Part shown: positions 13,145 to 24,188 of the stretch, one piece after another | Layout: each line of letters begins with the position of its first letter | How positions within the stretch are numbered: the stretch's first letter is position 1 | Assembly: GCA_030035585.1 (NCBI GenBank) | Contig: CM057482.1 | Coordinates: forward strand, 59,586,828 to 59,650,827 | Length of the DNA stretch: 64,000 nt | Origin: Dugong dugon | Taxonomy: Eukaryota > Chordata > Mammalia > Sirenia > Dugongidae | Direction: 5' to 3' | Position numbers and translations under genes: made by a program | Notes under the pieces: generated by a model | Database searches by the model: none | What the model saw: the letters and a program-made list of their open reading frames with translations, nothing else | Told to the model about the DNA's origin: nothing

Positions 13145-16100
13145 ATGACAGCAACAAACTCACACCTGTCAATAATTACATGGAATGTAAATGGTCTAAA
13201 TGCACCCATAAAGAGACAGAGAGTGACGAAATGGATAAAAGAACAGCGTCTATCAATATGGTGTCTACAAGAGACACACCTTAGAAACAAAGACGTAAAT
13301 TTATTGAAAATCAAAGGTTGTAAAAAAATATATCAAACAAACAACTAACAAAAAAGAGGAGTGGCAATACTAATCTCAGATAAAATACACTTTAAAACAA
13401 AATCCACCATAAAAAGCAAAGAAGGACACAATATAATGATTACGGGGACGATCCATCATGAAGACATAACCATAATAAACATCTACGCACCCAATGACAG
13501 GGCTCCAAAATACATAAACTGTAACAGCACTGAAAACAGAAATTGACAGTTCCACAATAATAGTAGGAGGCTTCAATACATCACTCTCAGTAAAGGACAG
13601 AACATCTAAAAAGAAACTCAGCAAAGATACCGAAGACCTAAAGGGCACAATCAGCCAACCTGACCTCATAGACATATATAGAAAACTCCATCCAACAGCT
13701 GCAAAGTACACATTCTTTTCCAAAGATCATAGAATGTTCTCCAGAACAGACCACATCTCAGGCCACAAAGCAACCTCAACGAGATCCAAAACTCTGAGAT
13801 AGTACGAAGTATCTTCTCTGACCACAATGCCATCAAGGTAGAAATTAACAACAGAAAGAGCAAGGAAAAAAAATCAATTACATGGAAACTGAATAACACA
13901 CTGCTTACAAACCACTGAGTAATAGAAGAAATCAGAGACGGAATAAAAAAATTCCTAGAATCAAACAAGAATGAAAACACATCATACCAAAACCTTTGGG
14001 ACATAGCAAAGGCAGTCCTTCGAGGGCAATTTATAGCAATAGATGCACACATCAAAAAAGAAGAAAGGGACAAAATCAAAACATTAACTACACAACACAA
14101 ACAAATAGGAGAACAGCAAAAACAGCCCACAGCCACCAGAAGAAAGGAAATAATAAAGATCAGAGCAGAAATAAATGAAATAGAGAACAGAAAAACAATA
14201 GAAAGAATCAACAAAACCAAAAGTTGGTTCTTTGAAAGAATCGAAAAAATCGACAAACCACTGGCCAGACTGACAAAACAAAAACAGGAGAGGGTGGAAA
14301 TAATCCAAGTAAGAAATGAAATGGGTGACATTACAACAGACACAACACAACTGAAATAAAAAGGATCGTAACAGAATATTATGAAAAACTATACTCTAAA
14401 AACTTTGAAAACCTAGAGGAAACAGATAAATTTCTAGAAACACACTACCTACCCAAACTACAACAAAGTGATGTTGAAAATCTGAACAGACCCATAACAA
14501 AGGGAGATTGAAAAGGTAATAAAAAAAAAACTCCCAACAAAAAAAGCCCTGGCCCAGATGGCTTCATTGGAGAATTCTACCAAACATTCATAGAAGAGCT
14601 TGTACCAGTGCTACTCAAACTATTCAGAACACAGAAAAGGAAGCAACGCTTCTGAATTCATTCTATGAAACCAGCATAACCCAGACACCAAAACCAGTCA
14701 AAGATGCCACAAAAAAGGAAAATTACAGACTAATATCTCTGAGGAATATAGATGTAAAAATTCTCAACAAAATTCTAGCCAATAGAATTCAGCATTTTAT
14801 CAAAAAAATAATACACCACAACCAAGTAGGATTCATACCAGGTATGCAAGGATGCTTCAACATTAGAAAATCAATCAACGTAATCCACCACATAAATAAA
14901 AGGAAAGAAAAGAATCACATGATCATCTCAATTGACGCAGAAAAGGCATTTGACAAAGTCCAACACCCATTCCTGATAAAAGCTCTCAATAAAAAAGGTA
15001 GAGAAGGGAAATTTCTCAACATAATAAAGGGCATCTATGCAAAACAAACAGCCAACATCTCTCCTAATGGAGAGAGGCTGAAAACATTCCCCTTGAGAAC
15101 AGGAACAAGACAAGGATGCCCTTTATCACCACTCCTATTTAACATTGTGCTGCAAGTTCTAGCTAGAGAAATAAGGCAAGAAAAAGAAAAAAAGGGCATC
15201 CAAATTGGTAAGGAAGAAGTAAAACTCTCCCTGTTTGCGGATGATATGATACTATATAGAGAAAATCCTAAAGACTCCCTGAGAAATCTACTGAAACTAA
15301 TAGAAAGATTCAGCAGAGTGCCAGGATACAAGATAAACATACAAAAATCAGTTGGATTCCTAGACACCAATAAAGAGAATGATGAAAAGGAAATCAGGAA
15401 AACAATATCATTTATAATAGCACATAAAAAAATAAAATACTTAGGAATAAATCTAACCAGAGATGTAAAAGACCTGTACAAACAAAACTATAAAACACTG
15501 CTTCAAGAAACCCAAAGGGATCTACATAAATGGAAAAACATACCATGCTCATGGATACGCAGACTCAACATTGTGAAAATGACAATTTCACCCAAAGTAA
15601 TTTACAAATACAATGCAATCCCGATCCAAAAACCAACAACATTCTTCAAAGAGATGGAAAAACTAATCATGAACTTTATATGGAAAGGGAAGAAGTGCTG
15701 GATAGGTAAAGCACTACTGAAGAAGAAGAATAAAGTAGGAGGACTCACACTACCTGACCTCAGAACCTACTATACAGCTACGGTAGTCAAAACAGCCTGG
15801 TACTGGTACGATAGATACACTGACCAATGGAACAGAACTGAGAACTCAGATGTAAATCCATCCACCTATCGTCACCTGATCTTCAACAAGGGCCCAAAGT
15901 CCATCAAATGGGGATAAGACAGTCTTTTTAACAAATGGTGCTGGCAAAACTGGATATCTATCTGCAAAAAAATGAAACAGGACCCATACCTCACACCATA
16001 TAAAAAAACTAATTCAAAATGGATCAAAGACCTAAATATAAAGCCAAAAACTATAAAGTTCATAGGAGATAATATAGGACCAACACTACAGGCCCTAACA

Positions 16101-16912
16101 CACGGCATTAACAAAATACAAACCATAACCATCAACACACAAATACCAGAAGATAAGCTAGATAACTGGGATCTTCTAAAAATTAAACACTTATGCTCAT
16201 CAAAAGACTTCACCAAAAGAGTAAAAAGAGAACCTACAGGCTAGGAAAAAAATTTTGGATATTACAAGTCAGACAAGCGTCTAATCTCTAATCTCCGTAA
16301 TCTACAAGAAAGTCCAACACCTCTAAAACAGAAAGACAAATAATCCTATTAAAAAACGGGCAAATGAAATGAACAGACACTTCACCAAAGAAGACATTCA
16401 AGTGGCCAACAGACACATGAGGAAATGCTCACGTTCACCAGCTATTAGAGAAATGCAAATTAAAACCACAATGAGATACCATCTCATCCCAGCATTACTG
16501 GCACGAATCAAAAACACTGGAAATAACAAACGTTGGAGAGGCTGCGGGGAGATCAGAACTCTTATGCACTTCTGGAGGGAATGCATAATGATACAACCAT
16601 TTTGGAAAATGATATGGTGCTTCCTTAGAAAGCTACAAATAGAAATACCATACGATCCAGCAATCCCACTACTAGGAATATATCCTAGAGAAATAACAGC
16701 CGCCACACAAATAGACATATGCACACCTATGTTCATGGCAGCATTGTTCACAATAGCAAAAAGATGGTAACAACCTAGATGCCCATCAAAAGATGAATGG
16801 ATAAACAAACCATGGTACATACACACAGTGGAGTACTATGCAACGATAAAGAACAATGATGAATCTGTGAAGCATCTCATAACATGGATGAAACTGGAGG
16901 ACATTATGCTGA
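13145..16912 (+). pseudogene. L1 copy 2 ORF2 remnant with a long open RT segment
   Basis: The endonuclease start MTATNSHLSIITWNVNGLNA (13145) is intact and matches the family. The RT part is open for 357 codons (14844-15917), with FADD at 15234-15245 and the [13 protein letters not shown] and '[16 protein letters not shown]' motifs. Stops and frameshifts elsewhere inactivate it. The C-terminal part is again open at 16369-16770. Confidence 0.9.
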
Positions 16913-18144
16913 GTGAAATAAGTCAACTTCAAAAGGACAAATATTGTATGAGACCTCTATTGTAAAAACTCATGGAAAAGTTAACACACAGAAAGTAACA
17001 ATCTTTGTTGGTTATGAGGGATGGGGGAGTGGGGGGTAAATACTAAACAGATAATAGATAGTAGTAACTTTGGTGAAGGGTGAGACAGTACACAATACTG
17101 GGGAAGCCAGCACAACCTGTACAAAGAGAGGTCATGGAAGCTCCACAGACACATCCAAACTCCCTGAGGGACTGAACTGCTGGGCAGAGGGCTGTGGGGA
17201 CCTTGGTCTCAAGGAACATCTAGCTCAATTGGCACAACACAGTTTATAAAGACAATGTTCTACCTTCTACCTTGATGAGTGGCATCTGGGTCTTAAAAGC
17301 CGATGAGCAGCCATCTAAGATACTCCACTGGTCTCACCCCTTTGGGAGCAAGGGAGAATGAAGAGAACAGGATACAAGGAAAAGATTAGTCCAAAGGACT
17401 AACAGACCACAGCTACCACGGCCTCCACCAGACTGAGTCCAGTACTGCTAGACGGTGTCCGGCTACCACCACTGACTGCTTTGACTGGGATCATAACAGA
17501 GGGTTCTGGACAGAGCTGGAGAAGGATGTAGAACAGAATCCTAACACAAAGAAAAGACCAGATTTACTGGCCTGACAGAGGCTGGAGAAATGCCAAGAGT
17601 ATGGCCCCCGGACACCCTGTTAGCTCAGTGGTGAAATCACTCCCGAGATTCTCTCTTCAGCCGGGGGTTGGACAGCCCCATAAAACAAAATGGGACTAAT
17701 GAGGCACAGCAGTCCAGGAACAAGGACTAGAAGGCAGAAGGGGACAGGAAATCTGGTGATAGGGAACCCAAGGCTGAGTAAGGGCAGTGTTGACATGCAG
17801 TGGGGTCATTAACCATTGTCGTAGGGCAACATGTGTACTATTTAATGAGAAACTATTTTGTAAACCTTCATCTAAAGTGAGAATAGCAGCACAACTGTAA
17901 GAATGTAATCGACGTCACAGAGTTGTACATGTAGAAATTTTTGAAATGGTGTATCGTTGGCTATGTATATTTTCACCAAAATAAAAAAAGGTCCTCCATG
18001 CCGAGAAGGGAGCATGTTTACATGTCGTGGGGTTGTTAACCAACGTCATAAAACAATATGTGTACTGACTGTTTAATGAGAAACTATTTGTAAACCTTCA
18101 CCTAAAGTACAATGAGAAAAAATTAAAGAAAAAAAAGTACACAG

Positions 18145-18624
18145 ATAGAAATCTAACAAAGTATGTACATGATGTGTATTCTACAAACTACAAAACATAG
18201 CCGCTAAAAGAAATAAATGAAAATCTGTAGAGAGGCATACCATGTTCATGGATTGGAAGATGAACAACATAGTACAAACTGACATACAGATTTAACATAA
18301 TTTCTATCAAAACTGTAGCAAGAATTTTTGCAGATACAAACAAGATTATTCTAAAGATTTGTATGTACAGACAAATGAACTATAATAGCTAATATAATTT
18401 TTAAATAAAAAATAAGTATCATCTATCCAATTTCAAAAATTATCAGAAAGCTAGAGTAATCAAGACTGTGTGGTACTGACAGAAGGACAGACACATAAAT
18501 CAGTGGAAGGGAACTAAGTCACACAAACATGCCCAATTAATTTCTAACAAAATCTGCAAAAGCAATTTAATGGAGAGGGATAGCCTTTTCAACAAATAGT
18601 GCTTTGTCAACTGGACATCCATAG

Positions 18625-18659
<35 letters not shown>

Positions 18660-19043
18660 CTCAACCTAATTCTCACAGTTTATACAAAGTGAAACACAAC
18701 TTAAGTGTAAAACACAAAACTATAAAAACTTTTAGGGAAAACTTTAGGACGTGGCTCCAGAGAAAGATTTCTTAAGAGTTGACAACAAAAGGACAATCCA
18801 TAAAAAAAAAAAAAAATGACAAATTAAGACTTAATCAAAATTGAAAACTTCTACTTTGTTAACAACCTTGTTAATAGGATGAAAAGACAAGTCACAGACT
18901 GGAAGAATGTAATTGTAAACCTTATAGTCAACAGAGCACTAGTACCTAAAATTTATGAAGAACTCCCTAAACTTAACAGTAAAAAATAACTATCAGGTTA
19001 GAAAGTGGGCAAAGACATGAAAAAATGTTTAAGGTAATTAGCC
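18145..19043 (+). mobile_element. Old L1 fragment, third part
   Basis: Continues the element cut at 10044, beginning just after the second target-site copy ('atagaaatctaacaaag'). Carries degraded ORF2 C-terminal sequence and an A-rich run of about 27 bases at 18628-18654. Confidence 0.65.
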
Positions 19044-19165
19044 ATTTTTGTTGTCGTTAGGTGTCGTCGAGTCAATTTTCAACTCTTAGCAACCCCATGT
19101 GACAGAGCAGAACTGCCCCATAGGGTTTTCTTGGTTGTAATCTTTATGGAAACTGGATCTCTCAA
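19044..19165 (-). mobile_element. AfroSINE, partial, in old L1
   Basis: Minus-oriented AfroSINE 3' half: 'gtcgttaggtgtcgtcgag', then 'agcagaactgccccataggg' and 'gtaatctttatgg'. It splits the old L1 between 'attagccat' and 'cattgctagtt'. The tRNA-derived head is missing. Confidence 0.7.
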
Positions 19166-19580
19166 ACATTGCTAGTTAGAACGGAAAGTGGTGCAGCCAC
19201 TCTGGAAAACGGTTTGGCAATTTTTCGTCAAACTAAACATGTACTTGCCATATGACCCAGCAATCACTCTTCAACATTTATTCCAGAGAAATAAAAACCT
19301 ATATTCACACAAAATCCTGTACATGAATTTTGACAGCAGGTTCATTTGTAATAGTCAAAAACTAAAAATAATCCAGATGTCCTTCAATGGGTTAATGGTT
19401 ATATCATGGGATACTATTCACTAATAAAAAGGAATAAACCATTGATACATGCAACTACTTGGATGAATCTCTAGACACTTCTATTGAATTTTGAAAAAAG
19501 ACAATCTGAACAGGTTATACACATAATGTGACATGAAAAGAGATATAAGAAGACTAATATGGAACTACTGAGTAATAAAA
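19166..19580 (+). mobile_element. Old L1 fragment, 3' part of ORF2
   Basis: Contains 'gtggtgcagccactctggaa' and following C-terminal ORF2 sequence typical of L1, then fades into an unrecognised 3' UTR. Confidence 0.6.
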
Positions 19581-19635
19581 ACTGGAAAGGAGAAGACTGA
19601 AGTCAGGCTTCATCTTAATCTACCCCAGAAAAAGA

Positions 19636-19712
19636 AACAGCACAGGGAGGTTAAGTAACTGGCTCTATTCTGTACAGCAGTTAACTGATGAAGCCAGAAG
19701 ACCACATTTCAG
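19636..19712 (+). repeat. MIR-like SINE fragment
   Basis: 'acagggaggttaagtaactg' matches the core of MIR. Short and diverged, so the call is tentative. Confidence 0.4.
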
Positions 19713-19799
19713 TTATTTATAAAAGCAGATTGCGCCTAGAGACTAAAGGTCACCTTGTGAGAGGAGGGGGGAGAAAAAGATATTTGTATTAGAATAAAG

Positions 19800-20117
19800 A
19801 AAGATAAAGTCTCTTAAAAATAAATCAACTGTATTTATATATACTAACAAAAGACAACTGAGTATCTTTACAGAGTAACAAGGAACAACTGAAATTTAAA
19901 AGATACCATTTACCATAGTATCAACAATATTAAATTCTGACAAAAGATGTGCAAGACCACTACACTGAAAACTTGAAAATACTGCTGAGAAATTAAAGAT
20001 CTAAATAAATGGAGACAAATACTGTGTTCATGGGTTGCAAGATTCAATATTGTTAGGATGTCAACTGTCTCCAAATTGGCCTTTAGATTCAATGCAATGC
20101 TGATCAAAATCACCCGC
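19800..20117 (+). mobile_element. Old L1 ORF2 fragment (part 1 of a four-times interrupted copy)
   Basis: L1 RT-downstream sequence ('atactgtgttcatgggttgc', 'ttcaatgcaatgctgatcaa'). It continues at 22025, 24095 and 25331, being split by a MaLR, an RTE and a younger L1. Confidence 0.65.
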
Positions 20118-20628
20118 TGTCATGGACTGAACTGTGTCCCCCAAAATATGTGTCAACTTGGTTAGGCCGTGATTCCCAGTATTGTGTAGTTGTCCTCCAT
20201 TTTGTGACTGTAATTTTATGTTAAAGAGGATTAGGGTGGGATTGTAACACAACCCTTACTAAAGTCATATCCCTGATCCAATATAAAGGGAGTTTCCCTG
20301 GGGTGTGGCCTGCGCCACCTTTTAGCTTACAAGAAATAAAAGGAAAGGGAAGCAAGCAAAGAGTGGGGATCTCATACCACCAAGAAAGCAGTGTCAGGAG
20401 CACAGCAAGTCCTTTAGACCCAGGGTTCCTGCACAGAGAAGCTTCTAGTCCAGGGGAAGATGGATGACAAGGGCCTTCTTCCACAGTCAACAGAGAGAGA
20501 AAGCATTCCCCTGGAGCTGATGCCCTGAATTTCGACTTCTAGCTTACCAGACTGTGAGAGAATAATTTCTCTTTGTGAAAACCATCCACTTGTGGAATTT
20601 CTGTTAAAGCAGCACAAATGACCAAGAG
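20118..20628 (+). repeat. MaLR 5' LTR
   Basis: 511 bp, TG start. Shares with the 3' LTR the stretches 'ccccaaaatatgtgtca', 'gggtgggattgtaaca' and 'agagaataatttctcttt'. The two LTRs differ in many places, consistent with an old insertion. Confidence 0.85.
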
Positions 20629-21531
20629 TGGGAGTGGGGTGCCGCTCTAACAGATACCTAAAATGTGGAAGTGTTTTTGAAACTGAGAATCGGCAGCAGC
20701 AGAAACAGGAGACCAGCATGAGATGGCGCTGGAGCCCACCCACAGAGCGAGATAGCTGAGTGCCTTTGCGCAAGTGGCTTCCTGGCAGAGCAGGGTGCCT
20801 CTGGGCACTTATTGGTGGAGCTAAGCTTGCCAACCCACTGAGCAAGAGAGCTGAGTGCCTTCTGGCTGAAGTTTACTGGCAGAGTGGGGTGCCTCCAGGC
20901 ACTTAACAGTGGAGCTACAGAGCTTTGGAACATTTGCCCCAGGAGGGCCGAAGTGGGTGTGAGGCCTGAGGGGCCGAGAGACCAAGGAACCAGGAAGCAG
21001 AAGCTGAAGAGACAAGGAACACAGAAATCAGAGCTGCCTCAGTCTCAAAAGGTATGGCCTCCATCCCTGGAGTTTCAAAGGGTGTAGCCATGGCCTCTGG
21101 TGTTCTAAGCACGGAGTCTCCACTCATATAGACTAGGAGAATGGGGATGCCTAAAGCCAAGACAGCAGAGCTGCTATTCCACTGGGCCTGGAAGGTGGAG
21201 CTTAAGCCCAGGGCCGAGGGGCCTCCACACTCAGAATCCAGAGTTTGGCCAATACCTAGAGTCTGAAGGACAAGGCTATTGTGTGAATGGTTTCAGAAAA
21301 CAGAGGATTATTTTTAAGCCTTGAGGGCTAATGTAATGTGTTCTGCTGACTTGCTTGGTGCCTGTTAAGCTTTCTTTCCCTCCAACTTCTCCCATTTGTA
21401 ATGGAAATGCCTAGCTGGTGCCTACCTGTTCCACCATTGTACTTTGGAAGCAAATAAACTGTATTCTAGATTTCACACATAAAGAGGAATTTTTGGATTC
21501 TGGACTTAGAGTTGATTTAAGACTTTTCCTA

Positions 21532-22019
21532 TGATATGATGGGGTAAATATGTCCCCCCAAAATATGTGTCATCTTGGTTAGGCCATAATTCCCAGTAGT
21601 GTGTGGTTGTTCTCCATTTTGTGACTGTAATTTTATGTTAAAGAGGATTAGGGTGGGATTGTAACAGCCTTACTAAGGTCACATCTCTGATCCAATGTAA
21701 AGGGAGTTTCCCTGGGGTGTGGCCTGCACCATCTTTTAGCTTATAAGAGATAAAAGGAAAGGGAAGTGAGCCGAGAGTGGGTATCTCATACCACCAAGAA
21801 AGCAGTGCCAGGGGTTTCTCAACAGAGAAGCTCCTCGTCCAGGGGAAGATTGATAACAAGGACCTTCCTCCAGAGCCAAAAGAGAGAGAAAGCCTTCCCC
21901 TGGAGCTGATGCCCTGAATTTGGACTTGTAGCCTACTAGACTGTGAGAGAATAATTTCTCTTTGTTAAAACCATCCACCTGTGGTACTTCTGTTAATGCA
22001 GCACTAGATGACTAAGACA
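21532..22019 (+). repeat. MaLR 3' LTR
   Basis: 488 bp ending in ACTAAGACA. The first about 25 bp are damaged compared with the 5' LTR, so the exact start is uncertain by a few bases. Confidence 0.82.
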
Positions 22020-22024
22020 CCTGC

Positions 22025-22791
22025 ATACTATTTTATAAAAATCGACAACTTGATTCTAAAAATTATATGGAAATGCAAAAGGAATAGCCAAAACATCTTT
22101 GAAAAAGAAGAACAAATCTAATGGACCATCCACCTGATCAGGCTTTTTATAAAGCGAAAGAGTGTAGAACTGGCATCAAAATACATATATAAATCAATAT
22201 AACAGAATTGAGAGTCCAGAAATAGATCCACATATATACTGACAAGTGATTTTGACAACAATGCAAAGGCAATTCAATAGAGAAAGGACAATTTTTTTTA
22301 CAAATGCAGATGAAACAAATGGACATCCATATGCAAAAAATGAACTTTGATCCATACCTCACACCATAAACAAAATTTAACCAAAGACCAAGCAGAGACC
22401 TAAATACTGGACACTATAAAACTTCTAGAAGAGAACACAGGGAGAAACTCTATGATCTTGAGTTAGGCAAAGATTTTTTTTGGATATAACACCAGAGGGA
22501 TAATCCATACAAGAAAAAAAAAAAATGGATAAACTGGACTTCATCAAAATTAAAACCTTTTGTTCTTTAAAATCTACCTGTGAAGAGAACAAAAAGATAA
22601 GCCACACTGATGAAAAATATTTTCAAATCACATATCTGATAAAAGACCTGTATCCAGAATGTATAAAGAAACCTCAAAACAATAATAAGAAAACAACCTA
22701 ATTTTAAAAACGAGACAAAGATGGGAACAAACACGCCCCCCACCACCACCACAATAAAGATATGTGGATGGTAAATAAGCAAGACGCTTGA
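22025..22791 (+). mobile_element. Old L1 ORF2 fragment (part 2)
   Basis: Resumes right after the MaLR target-site copy with L1 text ('ttatatggaaatgcaaaagg'), and runs to the RTE insertion site. Confidence 0.7.
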
Positions 22792-22803
22792 CATCATTAG
22801 TCA

Positions 22804-24082
22804 CTGTTGCAGTTAGGTGCTGTGGAGTCGGCTCTGACTTATAGCAACCTTCTGTATAAAAGAACGAAAGACTGTGCGATCCTGCACCATCCTCACAATC
22901 GTTGATGTTTGGGCCCAGTGTTGCGGCCACTGTTGTAATCCATCTCATTGAGGGTCTCTCTCTTTCTCACTGACCCTCTACTTCACCAAGCATGATGTTT
23001 TTCTCCAGCGATTGGTCCCTCCTAATAAATTGGTCCCTATGTCCAAAGTAAGTGAAACAAAGTCTCACTATCCTTGGTTCTAATGGGCGTTCTGGCCGCA
23101 CTTTCTCCAACGCAGAATTGTTTCTTCTGTGACAGCGTGTGGTATATTCAATATTCTCTACCAACACCACAATTTGAATGTGCCAATTCTTTTTTGGTCC
23201 TCCTTTTTCATTGTCCAGCTTTTGCGTTTATGAGGCAACTGAAAATACAAAGGCTTGGGTGGGCACACCTTAGTCCTCAAAGTGACATTAACTTTCAGCA
23301 AGCAAGGTTGTATCGTCTATGTATCTCAGGCTGTTAATGAGTCTTCCTCCAATCCTAATGCCACATTCTTCTTCATACAGCCCTCATATTATTTGTTCAG
23401 CATGTAGACTGAATAAGCAGGGTGAAAGAATACAATCCTGTCGCACACCTTTTCCAATTTTAAACCAGACAGTAATACCTTGTTCTGTTTGAGCAACTGC
23501 CTCTTGATCCATGTACAGGTTCCACATGAGTACAATTACTATATTTTTACACAAATAATGTGCACCAGTAAAAAAAAATTTAGCATAGTGCTCGTATGAA
23601 AATACTTCATAGGGGGACGGAGCAGTTGGCAAACATAGAAGGCGTGCGTTATCTGTGTAAGAATATGGGTAAATGTCCTGGAAATCCTATTCTTTGTAAT
23701 TTTATCTACAACTTGGTATGAACCACACAGTCGAATGCGTTCATGTAGTCAATATAACACAGGTAAACATCCTTCTGGTATTCTCTGCTTTCGGCCAAGA
23801 TCCAGCTGACATTAGCAATGATATACCTCATTCGACATCCTCTTCTGAATCCAGCTTGAACTTCTGGGCAGTTGTCTGTCAATGTACGGCTTCAGCTATT
23901 TTTGAATTATCTTCATCAAAATTTTGCTAGCACAAGATATTAATGATATCGTTCAATAATTTCTGTATTTTTTTGATCGTCTTTCTTTGCAATGGGCACA
24001 AATATGGATCTTTTCCAATTAGGTGGCCAGGTAGCTGTCTTCCAAATTTCTTGACACAGGTGACTAAGCACTTCCAGAGTTG
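22804..24082 (-). mobile_element. RTE LINE, 5'-truncated, inactive
   Basis: The minus strand reads an afrotherian RTE. Its 3' end is at 22804 ('tgctgtggagtcggctctga' on the plus strand) and it includes degraded reverse transcriptase. A perfect 12-bp duplication CATCATTAGTCA flanks it (22792-22803 and 24083-24094). A MITE-like element sits inside at 23540-23669. Confidence 0.85.
23540..23669. mobile_element. 130-bp palindromic MITE-like element in the RTE
   Basis: The first and last about 28 bp are inverted repeats of each other (left 'tatttttacacaaataat', right 'gttatctgtgtaagaata'), differing mostly by transitions. It interrupts the RTE at 'caatTA' with TA repeated on both sides (23538-23539, 23670-23671), as the uninterrupted RTE copy at 58371-58391 shows ('gcgcaattaagtgttctggg'). 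No coding potential. Confidence 0.65.
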
Positions 24083-24094
24083 CATCATTAGTCA

Positions 24095-24188
24095 TTAGGG
24101 AAATGCAAATTGCCACTACACATACATGAGAATGGGTAAAATTAAAAAGACTGACCATACCAAGTATTGTCGAAAATGTAGAACTCTG
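24095..24188 (+). mobile_element. Old L1 fragment (part 3)
   Basis: 'ttagggaaatgcaaattgcc' is L1 ORF2 C-terminal region sequence. Ends in the first copy of the AATGTAGAACTCTG target site (24175-24188). Confidence 0.65.

Larger units (their letters stand above)
10061..18128 (+). mobile_element. L1 LINE, nearly full length, inactive (copy 2)
   Basis: Has a 5' UTR (10061 to about 11740, with a long T/C-rich stretch 10720-11230), ORF1, ORF2 and a 3' UTR. It is flanked by a 16-bp perfect duplication AAAAAAAAGTACACAG at 10045-10060 and 18129-18144. It is less damaged than copy 1, with one 357-codon open RT segment. The final 125 bp repeat the 3' end a second time (see findings). Confidence 0.9.
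20118..22019 (+). mobile_element. MaLR (ERVL-MaLR) provirus, LTR-internal-LTR
   Basis: A 1.9-kb non-autonomous endogenous retrovirus-like element. The 5' LTR (20118-20628) starts TGTCATGG and the 3' LTR (about 21532-22019) ends ACTAAGACA. The internal part of about 0.9 kb begins 'gtggggtgccgctctaacag', like MST/THE1 internal regions. The flanking 5-bp duplication is CCCGC/CCTGC. No open gag or pol is seen. Confidence 0.85.

Noticed and set aside
20414..21160. Several minus-strand open frames of 64-143 codons near the MaLR
   Set aside because: They lie antisense in the LTR and internal region of the MaLR and share no known domain.
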